Shown: positions 28,601 through 40,130, counted from the first letter of the stretch. The stretch is DNA of 49,355 bases from Carex sylvatica (GCA_964058845.1 CAXKVR010000023.1:1-49355), one strand, 5' to 3'. Made by a program: numbers and translations. Notes: a model not told the origin generated them from the letters alone.

Positions 28601-29936
28601 ATAACCCAGTTAGTTTACCCGACGAGCTATCAGACTTCTCCGCACCTCTCCGCAAATTTCATACGTGCTACCTTCAGATCTACGAAAAAAAAAGTATGTT
28701 TTTTTTTTATTAATGAAATTATGTAAATTGTTAATGTTTAAAATATTTCTGTAACTAATTTTTTTGTAGCTGTATTTTTTCAGAAATATCATATTTTTTC
28801 TAAAAACTTGTTCTTAAATTTGTAATTTGTAATTTTTTTAGGGAATAAATTTTTAATTCATTTGTACTAATTTTGGTAGCTATATTTTTCAAAAATGACA
28901 AATTTATTTGAATGACGTGTATTTTTTTTTTAACTTGTTCTTAAATTTGTAATTTGTAATTTTTTTAGGGAATAAATTTTTAATTAATTTGTACTAATTT
29001 TTGTAGCTATATTTTACAAAAATGACAAATTTATTTGAATGACGTGTATTTTTTTTTAACTTGTTCTTAAATTTGTATTTTTTTTAGTGAATAAATTTAA
29101 TTAATTTGTACTAATTTTTGTAGCTATATTTTTCAAAAATGACAAATTTATTTCAATGACTTGTATTTTTTTTTAACTTGTTCTTAAATTTGTATTTTTT
29201 TTTAGTGAATAAATTTTTAATTAATTTGTACTAATTTTTGTAGCTATATTTTTCAAAAATGACAAATTTATTTCAATGACTTGTATTTTTTTTTAACTTG
29301 TTCTTAAATTTGTATTTTTTTAATGAATAAATTTTTAATTAATTTGTACTAATTTTGGTTGCTATATTTTTCAAAAATGACAAATTTATTTCAATGACTT
29401 GTAATTTTTTTTAACTTGTTCATAAATTTGTATTTTTTTTTAGTGAATAAATTTTTACATATGATATCATTTGTTATGTACCGCACTAAATTATACCTAA
29501 AGATTTAATTATTAAATTTGTCTTGACATATAATTTTTTTTTTTAAAACATCATAAAAATTACTCATTCTTCGTACTTTATCATTCATACAAAAATAAAT
29601 CAGTAAATAATTAGCTATCCATATTTTTGAAACTATCTATCTTTTTTGGACATTAAGATTTTTTTTGAAATTATGTTAATTATTATTTTTTTAATTACAG
29701 ATACGAAGCACACGATCACACTCAGACGGAGAGAAAGGAAGAACCTAAAGGCAAAGATAAAGGAAGATAAAAAAGAAAAAAGAAAAAAAAGGTCATTTTT
29801 TATTAATTTGTAAATTATTTAGTTTTAGCAATTATGTTACTTATTATTTAATTTGTTATAAATAGTAGTTTATTATTTTTTATCCAGGTGTGGTTTTAAA
29901 ATTGTAGTTTGTTATTCAGACGAATCAAAACAAAAA
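28600..29936 (+). promoter_or_regulatory. Transposase leader region with probable introns
   Basis: A GC-richer block at about 28610-28685 looks like a leader exon. A 1-kb AT-rich intron ending TTTTTTAATTACAG at about 29700 could follow, then an exon-like purine-rich block (29701-29790), then a second intron ending TTTTTTATCCAG at 29888. Splice sites are inferred and none would change the coding start at 29937. Confidence 0.45.
28805..29460. repeat. Tandem repeat of 117-127 bp, about 5.3 copies
   Basis: The phrase AACTTGTTCTTAAATTTGTA starts at 28805, 28932, 29058, 29175 and 29295, with a variant at 29413. Units also share GTAGCTATATTTTTCAAAAA. It lies in the leader region upstream of the transposase. 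Confidence 0.9.
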
Positions 29937-32935
29937 ATGACTGTCATCTGTGTGAGAATTTTTGTTAGAGGAGAAATCCTGTACAATGATGACGGAGTTT
30001 TTTACAGCACCCGACCTAAATACTCATTACCTATAACCATGGAGCATAACTTTGATTATCTCCAAAATGAGATTTATAAACTGATTGGGTATACCGTTAG
30101 TGAAGCAAATATGAAAATTCAAGCCAGGTTTAACATGTCTACCGATGGCCAACGTGACTATCAATTGGTACCAATAACAAACCAGCAATCGTTCGAAATG
30201 ATTTTAGGAATTTTGGCGTCTTTTCCACAGAGGGTCCCGATTCTAGAGTTATTTGTAGAATTGGAACCGAACCATACCGGTTTTAATTTCCAATCAAATA
30301 TGAACAGCCAGATACCTGAAACTCGATCTCGACCCAGTACGAGTAGGAACCATGAACCCATAACTCGATCCCGACCCAGCACCAGTCAGAATCCTGAACC
30401 CACAACTCGATCCCGACCCAGTACTAGTCGGGTTCGTAGACCAGTACCGATTCCAGATTTTGTTCCACCTGTGGATGCGATTGATGATGACAGTTTGGAG
30501 AGCGGGGATGAGATGCTCTCAGATGAGTCATCAGGTTCCGACAATGACGTTAGAGCAATCAGACGGTCACAATCACGTAACCCGATAACTGGTCGGGATG
30601 ATATGAGACATTCAGTTGATAGTTTCAATGACATATCCGGTTTTCGACCTGCAGATATCGATTTTTTCAGCAGCTCAACCAGAACATTTGACAATCCATT
30701 AGCCAAAGGCCAAGTGTTTGAGTCGAAAGCGACTTTAAATGTAGCAATAAATGAGTTTCATATCCAAAATAATTATGAATGTTTGGTTTCTAAAAGCGAA
30801 ACTAAACGTTTAACTATAAAGTGCAGAGATAATTTTTGCAAATTCAAGTTATCCGCGAATCTTAACGGTCTTTCAGGATCTTGGATTATTACCAAACAAG
30901 CAATGCCTCATGTATGCAAAGTACCGGCAACACGTGCTGATCATCGTCAGCTTACTGCAGAGATGATTGCCCTATCAATTGATGATGCAATTAGAAATGA
31001 TGTGTGCGCGCCTATAAATCATATCCGCGATTTGGTGAAAAAAGAGTACAAAAATGTAACACCTAAGTACAACAAATTATGGCGAGGCCGTAAGCTTGCT
31101 ATTGCAAATCTGTTTGGTAGTTGGGAGAACTCGTACAACTTGCTTATTCCACTTTTGGAAGCCATACAAAGAAATAATCCAGGAACCAAATATTGTGTGA
31201 CCTCGACCCCTATTGACGGAGAAACTGACAGGTATTTCAAGCAAGCCGCATGGGCATATGGGCCTTGTATTGCAGCGCTGCCGTTCCTCAGACCAGTGAT
31301 TAGTATCGATGCTTGTTTCATGTCAGGACGGTACCAAGGTAGATTGCTAATGGCATGTATGTACGATGCGGAGAACCAATTACTTCCATTGGCTTTTGCA
31401 ATTGTGGAGAAAGAAAGCGCAGAAAACTGGGGGTTTTTTATGAGATGGTTGCGATTGGAAGTAATTGTAGATAATCGATTTTTTTGTGTCATCTCGGATA
31501 GACATTTAGGAATTAAATCTGTGTTCCAGAGTTCACTTCTCGGATGGAATGAGTCTACCGACCAATGTGTCCACCGGTATTGTTCTCAACATGTTGCCGA
31601 GAACCTCTTCAAGCACGTGGGACGAAACAGAGATGTCAGTGATAGGTTCAAAATTGGAGTAAACAAATGCAAACCTAGGAGGTTGACAGAGATGTTTGAA
31701 GACTTCGAAGTTGGTTGTCCAGAGGCTATCGATTATCTTAACAAGGTGGGTAAGAGGGATCCTAACGATGAAGACGAGCTACCATGTCTGGATAAACTAT
31801 ATCAAGCAATGGACGGAGGTCACCGATGGGGAATAATGACAACAAATGGGTCGGAGTCACTGAATGCCGTTTTCAAAGTTAGTCGGCGCTTGCCGGTTGC
31901 AGCAATCGTGGAGGACACGTTTTATAAGTTAAATAGATGGTTTTATGAACGGCGGAACAAAGCTTTAATGAGACTTCAACGAGGTGAGTTGTGGTCCGAA
32001 AGGGTAAGTGAGTTATTGCAAAAGCGTATCAATAAATCTCTGAACATGACTGTGGTTCCTTACGGTAGATACATTGGGGTTTTTGAGGTCATGGTTAGGG
32101 GTGAAAAAATTCCTGCAAGGCGTAATCAGCCAAGACTTGAGTATACCCGTAGAGATTTTGGGTATAGAGTTGTTGTCAGGGATAACAATAAGGCTGAGTG
32201 TGAATGTCAGAAGCCCCAACTGACCGGTATACCATGTTCTCATTTCATGGCAGTGGTCCGAGAAATGAAATATGATGAAAATTTATACGTCAGCCCCTTG
32301 TACAGTTCGTCAATACTGGAACAAACATGGAGTGCATATTTCGAACCTAAAGACAACCAAAATGAATGGACAGAATACAACGGCCCCAAAATTAAACCTG
32401 ATAACAGATTGATCAAAAAAGGAAGGAGACGGCACAACCGCATACCGATGGAAATGGACAGAATGCAGGGTCGAAGGCTCGGACATCAGGCTCATCGGGA
32501 GACAATTGATCGGAATGCAGCAGGTACAATTAATCAGCTAATTAGAACTATATGTCCAAGATAAATTCAAAATTTAATACATGTTGTACTTGTAATGTAG
32601 AGGAGGCAGCAAGACAGGCAGAGGCCGGACCATCATCGTCGAGAAGGTCAGGAAGGGGATCTTACAGCAGATCTCAAACAGGGCCATCTGAAGCACGAAG
32701 GATGAGCACATCTGACGCAGGTAGGAGGAGCATATTTGAAACAGGAAGGAGCGCCACATCTGAAGCAGGAAGGAGAAGCACATCTTCAACAAGGCCATCT
32801 AGTACAGCTAACCAGTCGCAAACAGGGCCATTTGGTACAGCTAACCAGCAGGAAGGATCAGAGCAACAAGGAAGAAGAAGTGCATCTGGGCTGTCCATCT
32901 TTGGATTTCGTCTTAATTTGCATCGTAAGGGATAA
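29937..32935 (+). CDS. Mutator-like (MULE) transposase, 2 coding exons, 973 aa
   Basis: DDE-type transposase, which should cut and rejoin the element's ends. Exon 1 is 29937-32523 and exon 2 is 32601-32935; the 77-nt intron starts GTACAA, ends TGTAG, and joins the frames exactly. Without splicing, exon 1 stops at 32564. The N-terminal region (1-120) resembles the MULE N-terminal domain; TRSRPSTS occurs three times (about 129-165); a MuDR-type DNA-binding domain is at about 257-325; the MULE catalytic domain is at about 454-560, with Asp458 (VISIDACF) and Asp521 (VISDRHLG); TTNGSESLNAVFK follows; the SWIM zinc finger uses Cys755, Cys757, Cys767 and His769. The spliced tail is Ser/Arg/Thr-rich with GRRS and TGPS repeats. 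No stops or frameshifts were seen, so it may be active. The third catalytic acid was not assigned. Confidence 0.95.
32524..32600 (+). other. Short intron in the MULE transposase gene
   Basis: 77 nt, GT...AG, AT-rich (about 70%). It restores a frame of 112 further residues with no stop and phase-compatible ends (GCA G / AG GAG). Confidence 0.8.
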
Positions 32936-33287
32936 ACATGCGAATTATTTTATGTTTTAACTGTTTTGTAACATAAATAGTGTTATGTTGTTTTGTAACA
33001 TAACTGTTTTGTAACATAAATAGCAACTGTATTTTTTTTATTTTTTTATATTACATAAGATGTTTCTTCTTATTGTGTATGATGAAGAAGGAGCAACGGT
33101 ATTTTTATTATTTGTAAATCTAGTCGTCACGTTTTTTTTCTACACTATTTTTTTGTTTGTTATGTAAAACATAAAAACTAAGACGTAATAAAACATGAAA
33201 TATAATAAAACATAAAACATAATAAAATAACACATAATAAAATATGAAATATAATACAATAAAATATGAAATAGATAAAAGATAAGA
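32936..33287. other. Shared 3' region of the convergent MULE genes
   Basis: AT-rich sequence between the transposase stop and the PMD stop. TTTTGTAACATAA repeats occur on the left, and AATAAAACATAAAATAAT-like repeats on the right can serve as poly(A) signals on either strand. Confidence 0.5.
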
Positions 33288-36200
33288 TCAATGGCCGGAA
33301 ATATGACCGGGATAATCTGCATGCGAGAAGCGCTGTCTCCGATGGCGCTGCCTGTGACCCCTGCCTAGCGGTTCTTCTTCTTGGCTACCCTCAGATGGAC
33401 GTGGAGTCTCATCAAGTGAATGAGATGTGGATGCCCCTGCATCACCACCAGGTGGACGAGATGTCGATGCCCCTGCATTTTATGTTGCATTACTTTTTTA
33501 TTATAACACCCTAAGTTAGAAAAAAAAAGTGAAGCTCACCTGCGTCACCAGTACCGACAGATGGACCTCCTAGAAGCCAGCTAGTCGTCTGAACCTCACG
33601 CTCACGCTGCAAAGTATCCATAGATAGTCGTTGGGCATACTCCACATCCTCTTGATTCTGCGCATCCAAAAAATCATCAAAGGTGCGTGTGCCAAATCCC
33701 TGCGCCTGATATTCTGCCCAAGACGGATCGTGTCCACTTTGATCCTGATTGACATGCAACCGCATACACATTTTTAATTCCTAAAAAAATACATGTAATT
33801 CATTTAATATACTTCTTCTGAACAAAGTATATACCTGTCCGAGATCAAGGCCGTAGCTCGATCCATGCGGCTGAAAAAGACTTTCCGGATGCCAAGCTTG
33901 CGTCCCCTGATCCTGAGGTATCTGCAATTGAAGGTTAGTTTCATAAGTTGTGGTTTATAAACAAATTTGTCTAAGCCATGCTACAAAATTACCTGTCCGG
34001 GGTCTGCGGCTGGATACGGAGGATTTACCGGTGCAAATGCTTCCTGGTGGATGTATTTTCTCCATTCAGTGCCGTCGTATAACCAATCCTTAAAAAGATC
34101 TGGGCCTTCGAATCTAGGCGGATCAGGATATGGGTACACCCCAATAGGAGTAGGCTCGTCCGATGGAACTGCTTCCCAATTTTCCGGAACCTCTACTTCA
34201 TCCATCAATTGTCGCGCACGTGGACCGTAACCTGTATCACCGCAGAGACGCCAGCCTGTTCTCATTAATTTTTTTCCAACCTTACGCCACCCCTTGGTGA
34301 AGAACATCTTGACATCGTGCGCCAACTCTCCAATCCCAGTCAACGCCTGTACACAAACAGTTTCAATTTTAGCAATTATGAGTTATAAATAACTGAACCA
34401 ATGAGAATAGCAAGTAAAAATATTTACAGTCCGAGTGATAAGTGGTCCGTGGGGAATGTGTCCAGTCGGCCCATGCTCTACTCTGGGGAGCTGCATCGTA
34501 CGATCCATTCCTTCCACGTGCTGGTCAAACAGATAAACAGATGTCATACATCTCTTCTGGTACCACTTGCGATAACGTGGAAGGTCATTTTGGTCAAACG
34601 AGCGACCTTCTCTAATTACTTGCGCCTCATATGCAGTAGCCAACTGAACATATGTCACGTGTCTTGTGTCCCAGGACTCGTTCTTATTTGAGCCCAACAT
34701 GAACCTGTTCATAATTTTGTAACAACTTAATACCCGAAATTAACTAACATAAATAAGAAAAATAACAGTGAGTAAACCTTACTTGTGCAACTCCACGTGC
34801 GTGTGCCTATTCAGTGGATCTGGCACCGGAATCTCTTGAAACCATCCGAATTGCCGCATGCAGCGATCCGGATAAGTATGCTCAACGATCCAATAAAATA
34901 TCAATGGACCGCGATACAAGTAGTAGGGCTGATAAATTTAGTAAAAATGTGAGTTATAATTTATAAGTACAGTAACATATAACTAAATTATAACTTGATT
35001 GAAATATACCTTTCCCGCCTGAGTCACTGTCGGAAGCTTGTTGTAGACACTTCCGTAGGGCTCCCAATTTATACGATCCTCCGTCAAACTCTGAAATTGG
35101 CCCCGCAGGATACGTGCACCCTGGGTCTTGAAGTGGGAGGATGCAGTGTACTTGTGCGGACCACACCATTTGTATGCAAAAGATGGGCATGTGTCAAGTG
35201 TTGGAGCGCCCCAGACAGGTTCCCAGTTTTTAGTTTGAGGCTCAGGCCGGTGAACTGGAAAACGAGTCCACGATCAGTGCTGCAGAAGCATCACCGGACC
35301 ATGCATAGATCCTCTCCCGGGGTCGGTAGCGACACATATATGCCGATACAGATACGCAAGAACTGCTCCACCGCAATTGTACTGTACCGGCTGGTCTAAA
35401 TCCACAATTAGATCGAGATACCACAGCGGTATCCCGTCCCCGCCACTGTCAACGAACAAACTGGACGACATCAGGTCCAAGATATATGCACGGACATACC
35501 TAGCAAAATTCAATACAATGTTAGTAAATTATTGATAGGCTAAAACACAAGTAAATTGATGTATATATAAATATATATATAATATTTACCACTTCAGTAT
35601 TTGATCGTTGCGATCTGCCGGTACCGTCTTGAATCGTTCACGAAATTTAGATTTTAGAAAAGTCAGCTCCAATGTTCTTTCATTTCCCTCATGCCCCCGT
35701 TTTTTCATAAGATCACTCTGCTCATGCTCTTTTATCCCTAACAATTCGAAGAGCCGACCTTTTGCAATTCTCCCGTCTGTACTCCCCGTGACTGGGACCC
35801 CCGTAATAGGCAAACCCCACAAACAGCTCACGTCCTCTAACGTAACTGTAATTTATCAAATAAAAAAATATAAATTTTTTCATTTCAGTTATCACTAAAT
35901 TATCACAAAGCAGTAGTTTATTTGAAATAGTTTTGTAGTTAATACCTGTCATCTCTCCAAATGGAAGATGAAAGGTGTGCGTCTCAGGACGCCACCGCTC
36001 CACAAGTCCATGTATTAGCGCTGCATCTATTTTTTTGTGAGGCATTACTGCGATCTGGTATAAACCCAATCGAATCAAAAATGGTGCGTATGCAACGTGG
36101 TATGCAGTCTGATAACGGTAGTGCTTCACGTTTATAACCTCCATTTTCTATATTACAAAAAAAAAATTTTTAGAAAAATTCAAACAAGATGATATTTCAA

Positions 36201-36327
36201 AAAAAAAAGAGTAAATGCTTACCTCATCGGAAGCGTGACACACCCTGTGATAGTTGTGCGGTATCCACAACAGATCACTAAAATTATCCCGCGCCATATT
36301 TACTTCCTCAATGATTTCGTCTGCCAT
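33288..36327 (-). pseudogene. Plant-mobile-domain (PMD/MAIN-like) gene in the MULE, one internal stop
   Basis: Ten minus-strand exons: 36223-36327, 35946-36147, 35590-35845, 35010-35499, 34783-34928, 34428-34704, 33993-34346, 33835-33921, 33540-33744 and 33288-33472. All junctions are GT-AG and in phase: 2307 nt, 769 codons. The product belongs to the plant mobile domain family (aminotransferase-like, 'protein phosphatase 7 long form homolog', MAIN/MAIL1). Diagnostic parts are WRPETHTFHLPFGEMT, VTLEDVSCLWGLPITGVPV, YVRAYILDLMSSSLFVD and CGGAVLAYLYRHIC in the first third, and YRGPLIFYWIVEHTYPDRCM later. Codon 263 is TGA (35274-35276), where relatives have Trp (LLQ-L-W-x-W), so translation would stop at 262 aa. 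The C-terminus is acidic, then basic (RGHRQRHRRQR). Molecular function of TE-borne PMD proteins is not known. Confidence 0.88.
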
Positions 36328-36344
36328 GCTACAAAATTAATTCA

Positions 36345-37240
36345 AAGTTAATTCATTGTTTTTAAAAATTTTAAACTAATGTAAATTGTTTTACATTTTT
36401 GTAATTATATCTAAATCAATTTAGATTATCTAAATTATTTTAAATCTATTCGGAACTAATTTGTAATTTTCTAAACTATTTAACACTATTTTAAAATTTT
36501 CTAAATTTTTCTATACCGTGTTGGAACTTTATTAAATTATTCTAAACTATTTTGAAAATTTTTAAATTATTTGTTTTAAAATTTTCTAAATTATTCTACA
36601 CTGTTTTGGAACTTTCTAAATTATTCTACATTATTTTAAAACTATTTTGGAACTTTTCTAAATTATTCTACAATATTTTGCATATTTTGAAACTTTCTAA
36701 ATTATTCAGCCACTATTTTAAAATTTTCTAAATTATTCTACACTTTTTTGAAACTTTCTAAATTATTCTACATTATTTTGAAACTATTTTGGAACTTTTC
36801 TAAATTATTCTACAATATTTTGCATATTTTGCAAGTTTCTAAATTATTCGGCCACTATTTTAAAATTTTACAAATTATTCTAAACTATTCTAAATTATTC
36901 TACACTGTTTTTGAACTTTCTAAATTATTTTTCACCATTTTTATATTTTACAAATTATTATAAATTATTTTAAATTTTTTCTAAATTATTGTAAAATATT
37001 AAAAAACTTCAAAATTATTCGGGCACCACTTTACATATTTTTAAATTATTTTATACTATTTTGGAACCTCCTAAACTATTCTATATTATTTTTAAACTAT
37101 TTTGGAATTTGTGTAAATTATTTTACAATATTTTGCAACTTTCTAAATTATTCGGCCACTATTTTGAAAATTTTCTAAATATTCTAAATTGTTTTCAAAT
37201 TTTCTAAACTAATCTAATCTACTTCTAAATAATTATAATT
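36345..37240. repeat. AT-rich satellite-like array, part 1 (about 142-bp higher-order unit)
   Basis: Built from TTTCTAAATTATTCTACA and TATTTTGGAACTTT words. A longer unit starting CTACATTATTTT repeats at 36626 and 36768, 142 bp apart. It lies upstream of the PMD gene; no gene is present. Confidence 0.8.
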
Positions 37241-37670
37241 ATTTCGACAATATTCTAAATAAATAATCTAAATTATTCTCAATTGTTGAACGAATAATCT
37301 AAGCAATATTGTAAATTCTAAACAATTTAAACAATATTCTAAACAAATAATCTAAGCAATATTGTAAATTCTAAACAATTTAAACAATATTCTAAATAAT
37401 CTAAACAATATTCTAAATAATCTAAACAATATTCTAAATAATCTAAATAATAATGCAAATAATTCTAAATAATCTAAACAATATTCTAAATAATCTAAAT
37501 AATAATGCAAATAATTCTAAATAATCTAAATAATATTCTAAATAATCTAAATAATAATGCAAATAATTCTAAATAATCTAAATAATATTCTAAATAATCT
37601 AAACAATATTTCAAATAATTTAAAATAAACTAAACAATCCTCTAAATAATTCAAAACAATATAATAAATA
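37240..37670. repeat. AT-rich satellite-like array, part 2 (52-bp unit)
   Basis: The motif TAATGCAAATAATTCTAAAT begins at 37451, 37503 and 37555, giving an exact 52-bp period. It is surrounded by shorter AATAATCTAAACAATATTCT words, about the reverse complement in character of part 1. Confidence 0.85.
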
Positions 37671-37679
37671 TTCTGAAAA

Positions 37680-37880
37680 AAAAAACCTGATTTTTTCTCA
37701 AAATTTCACTTTTTTTTTCCTTCTTTCTTCCTTTCTCTCGGCCGCCCTTTTTTTTTTTCTTCAACAGTCGCTCTCTGCCTCTCTCTCGCTCTCTCTGTTT
37801 CTCCCTCGCCGACCGTCTGCAGAAAATAAAAAACGAACGCCGAATTTAAAATGCGAGCGAGGGGTCACGGGCTGCAAAAA
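37680..37880 (-). promoter_or_regulatory. Probable leader/promoter of the PMD gene
   Basis: This GC-richer, pyrimidine/purine-biased block (CTCTCTCGCTCTCTCTG on the plus strand) just inside the right palindrome array mirrors the leader block at 28610-28685 on the other side. On the minus strand it gives GA-rich leader-like sequence, with a TTTTAAATTC element near 37845. If so, the satellite array lies within a first intron. Confidence 0.45.
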
Positions 37881-37889
37881 AAACCCTAT

Positions 37890-38042
37890 GTCCGGTGCAC
37901 CATTAACCGGATCGAGAGTCCGGTGAACCGTTAACCGGATATTTGATATAAGTCCGGTTAATGGTTAACCAGTTATTTTGACAACATCCGGGACTCCATT
38001 TAGCGGAAAGAAATCAAGGGTCCGGTTAACGGTTAACCGGAC
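37890..38042. repeat. Right array of CCGGTTAACNGTTAACCGG near-palindromes
   Basis: Four units: CCGGTGCACCATTAACCGG (about 37892), CCGGTGAACCGTTAACCGG (about 37920), CCGGTTAATGGTTAACCAG (about 37953) and a perfect one (about 38022). The half-site varies between GTTAAC and GTGCAC or GTGAAC while the CCGG ends are held. Confidence 0.85.
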
Positions 38043-38123
38043 ATGGCATAAATCGAATTTTTGTTAAAAATAGGGTAGATTCCGTAATTCATTAATTATT
38101 TTGGGTATTTATAAAAATTTCGG
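37985..38123. repeat. MULE right terminal inverted repeat
   Basis: Inverse partner of the left repeat, ending GGGTATTTATAAAAATTTCGG. Confidence 0.92.
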
Positions 38124-38132
38124 GAATATACT
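38124..38132. repeat. MULE target site duplication, right (GAATATACT)
   Basis: Identical to 28276-28284. Confidence 0.95.
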
Positions 38133-38430
38133 TGTGGCCAGAATACTTGCACCTGTTGAGTTTTGGTGTAACTCTTGTACAGGTTTAAGTTATGGAAATA
38201 CCGTAAAATAAAAAAATTTACTTCTAATTCAAGCCGTGGATTAAAACGAAATATGCCAAAAATTCCAAAAAAGAGTTTCTTCTCAAGTATTTCATTGCAA
38301 GGACTCTTTTAATCTTTTACAGATCTATACTCCATGATTGATTTTTAAAACTTTAAATTACTTATCAATTAAATAGATTAATATAATATTTATACCTCAT
38401 TTTCAAATTTCAATTGGATTGCAGCCGACC
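38133..38430. other. Intergenic, no gene seen
   Basis: Non-coding sequence next to the MULE. Confidence 0.35.
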
Positions 38431-40130
38431 GAGAAGAACGACTCTGCGGATTGACTTGCCTTGGAGTATCAGATGTCTGATACCTCTATTGGTTATCCAC
38501 CAGGACTAACCAGAGAACGATTTATTTCTTTTGCCAGAAATACTGTAAATCGCAGAATTATGCAAAAATACTATTCATCGAGAAAAGACGAAATAGTATT
38601 TGTCACGATCCGCTAGATGTCAATGATTATCACAAGAATGTGAATCATAAACACGTGGGGTTTTGTAAGAACACTATTCACCAATCCCGTAAACAACCGT
38701 AATCGAGAAAGAGAGAAAAATAAAAACTCGAATCGATCTAATAATACGATACGAAGTGAATTAGCAATTTTTTTTCTCTCATCCTCACCCCTCTATTTAT
38801 AGGAAAATGAGGAGGTTTGGCCAATTCCCAAAATACCCCCAAGGTTCCCAAAATTACCATAATGCCATTGAATGGCGGTTTTGGAGAGGAAGTGCAAAAA
38901 TTAAATTTTTGCACTTTGGCCCATAATTCATTTAAATTGATTTGGGCTTTTGGTTTGAGCTTTAATTATTAATGGGTTTTAGGCTCAAAATATTAATCCA
39001 TAATTAACATTTAAAATTCAAATCATATATATATAATTTGTCATGTACAATTATATTTCTTTCGATTGTTATTTCAGTAACTTTTATACAACGTACCGAG
39101 TACGTTTATAAATTAACATTTTGTTTTTGCTTTGCCATTTTTACATGACATTTATAATTTAATTATATCACGTATAATTAATTATAACCATCTTAATATT
39201 AATCATAATTAATTTATAATTAATCAATAAGATTATCCGATTAGCTCCTATACGGTGTGACCCAATATGATCTGTGTTATGTTGGTAAATAGAATTAAAA
39301 CTGTTTTAACTTCTATAATCATAGGAGGCACCTGGCAGAATGCACTATGACCATCCAATTACACAGAAGATGCTGTACTGTACAATACCACGATCCAGTA
39401 AACTATTTTACTCGTGTTAATTCTTTGTCTCATAGTTATCAGATCAGTTTTAAGGTAGGTGTGTGTCATCCTTGCAAACTTAATCTTTTCTTGATCTTGA
39501 GTAGATTATCAAATAGACTCTTGTAATCATACCACTAGCAGATAACTTGACTCTATCAAGGGGCCCAGATACGAGGGACAATAGTACTTTTGGTAAACCA
39601 TCACTTTCTCAGCTTAAGTTATGTATACCAAAGAGCTACCGTTATAACTGCTTTTTACAGATAGCGTTAGATAACAATCACACATATCTTAGTAGGAAAG
39701 ATGAATACCTCATACTTTAGAACTTAACACTGAATGAAAATATTAATGACACGAACACAATTTCATTTAATGTTTCATTCGAGGTCTGTCAAATATTATG
39801 TTCCTAGAACATGTATCTATGTGATTAAAATGACATATCTTGTCAGTGGTCTGTAAAAGTTGACCATCTTTTAATTCAAATATTAACCTTGTAGCGGTTA
39901 ATTAGTGTTCCTGCTAATTACCTTAGTTAGAGACTTTTAAGAGTATATATCATATGTATTATGAAATTTTACAATTCCAGTCATGAACTCGGAATGATTC
40001 ATAAATGCAATAATACTTAAGGCAACAAAATGATATATAATTAAACACCCAATTCATAAACAAAGCTTTATATAATAAATTATTGTATTATTGACTTCTA
40101 AATTATTACAAACTAACAACACCTGCCTTT
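38430..40130 (-). mobile_element. LTR-like retroelement segment without coding sequence
   Basis: On the minus strand, CTATAAATAGAGGGGTGAGG near 38783-38803 is a strong TATA box followed by a leader like those of Copia LTRs in plants. The rest (to about 40130) is non-coding, with the texture of a long LTR. Terminal TG...CA ends and a target duplication could not be fixed, so borders are approximate. Confidence 0.4.

Larger units (their letters stand above)
28285..38123. mobile_element. Complete Mutator-like element (MULE), 9839 bp
   Basis: A perfect 9-bp duplication GAATATACT (28276-28284 and 38124-38132), the size characteristic of Mutator transposases, bounds terminal inverted repeats beginning CCGAAATTTTTATAAATACC. 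These stay highly similar for about 140 bp. Inside are a plus-strand MULE transposase (29937-32935) and a minus-strand plant-mobile-domain gene (33288-36327), arranged tail to tail with about 350 bp between stop codons. Arrays of CCGGTTAACNGTTAACCGG lie inside both ends. Tandem-repeat DNA separates each gene from its end. The transposase is intact, so the element may be autonomous. The perfect duplication and near-matching repeats suggest a fairly recent insertion. Confidence 0.96.

Noticed and set aside
30161..32495. Several antisense frames over the transposase
   Set aside because: They are shadows of the intact sense frame with no domain.
32552..32935. Independent 127-aa gene overlapping the transposase end
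   Set aside because: An exact GT-AG intron joins the same frame to the transposase; the first 16 residues of the ORF are intron sequence.
34401..35399. Plus-strand frames opposite the PMD gene
   Set aside because: The minus strand gives an in-phase ten-exon gene with recognisable family motifs; the plus frames give none.
37240..37670. CRISPR-like array
   Set aside because: Repeats are contiguous and AT-rich with no unique spacers, in plant DNA.
38157..40125. LTR element bounded by the CACCTG words at both ends
   Set aside because: The repeated word does not flank TG...CA ends in the right register, so it was not accepted as a target duplication.
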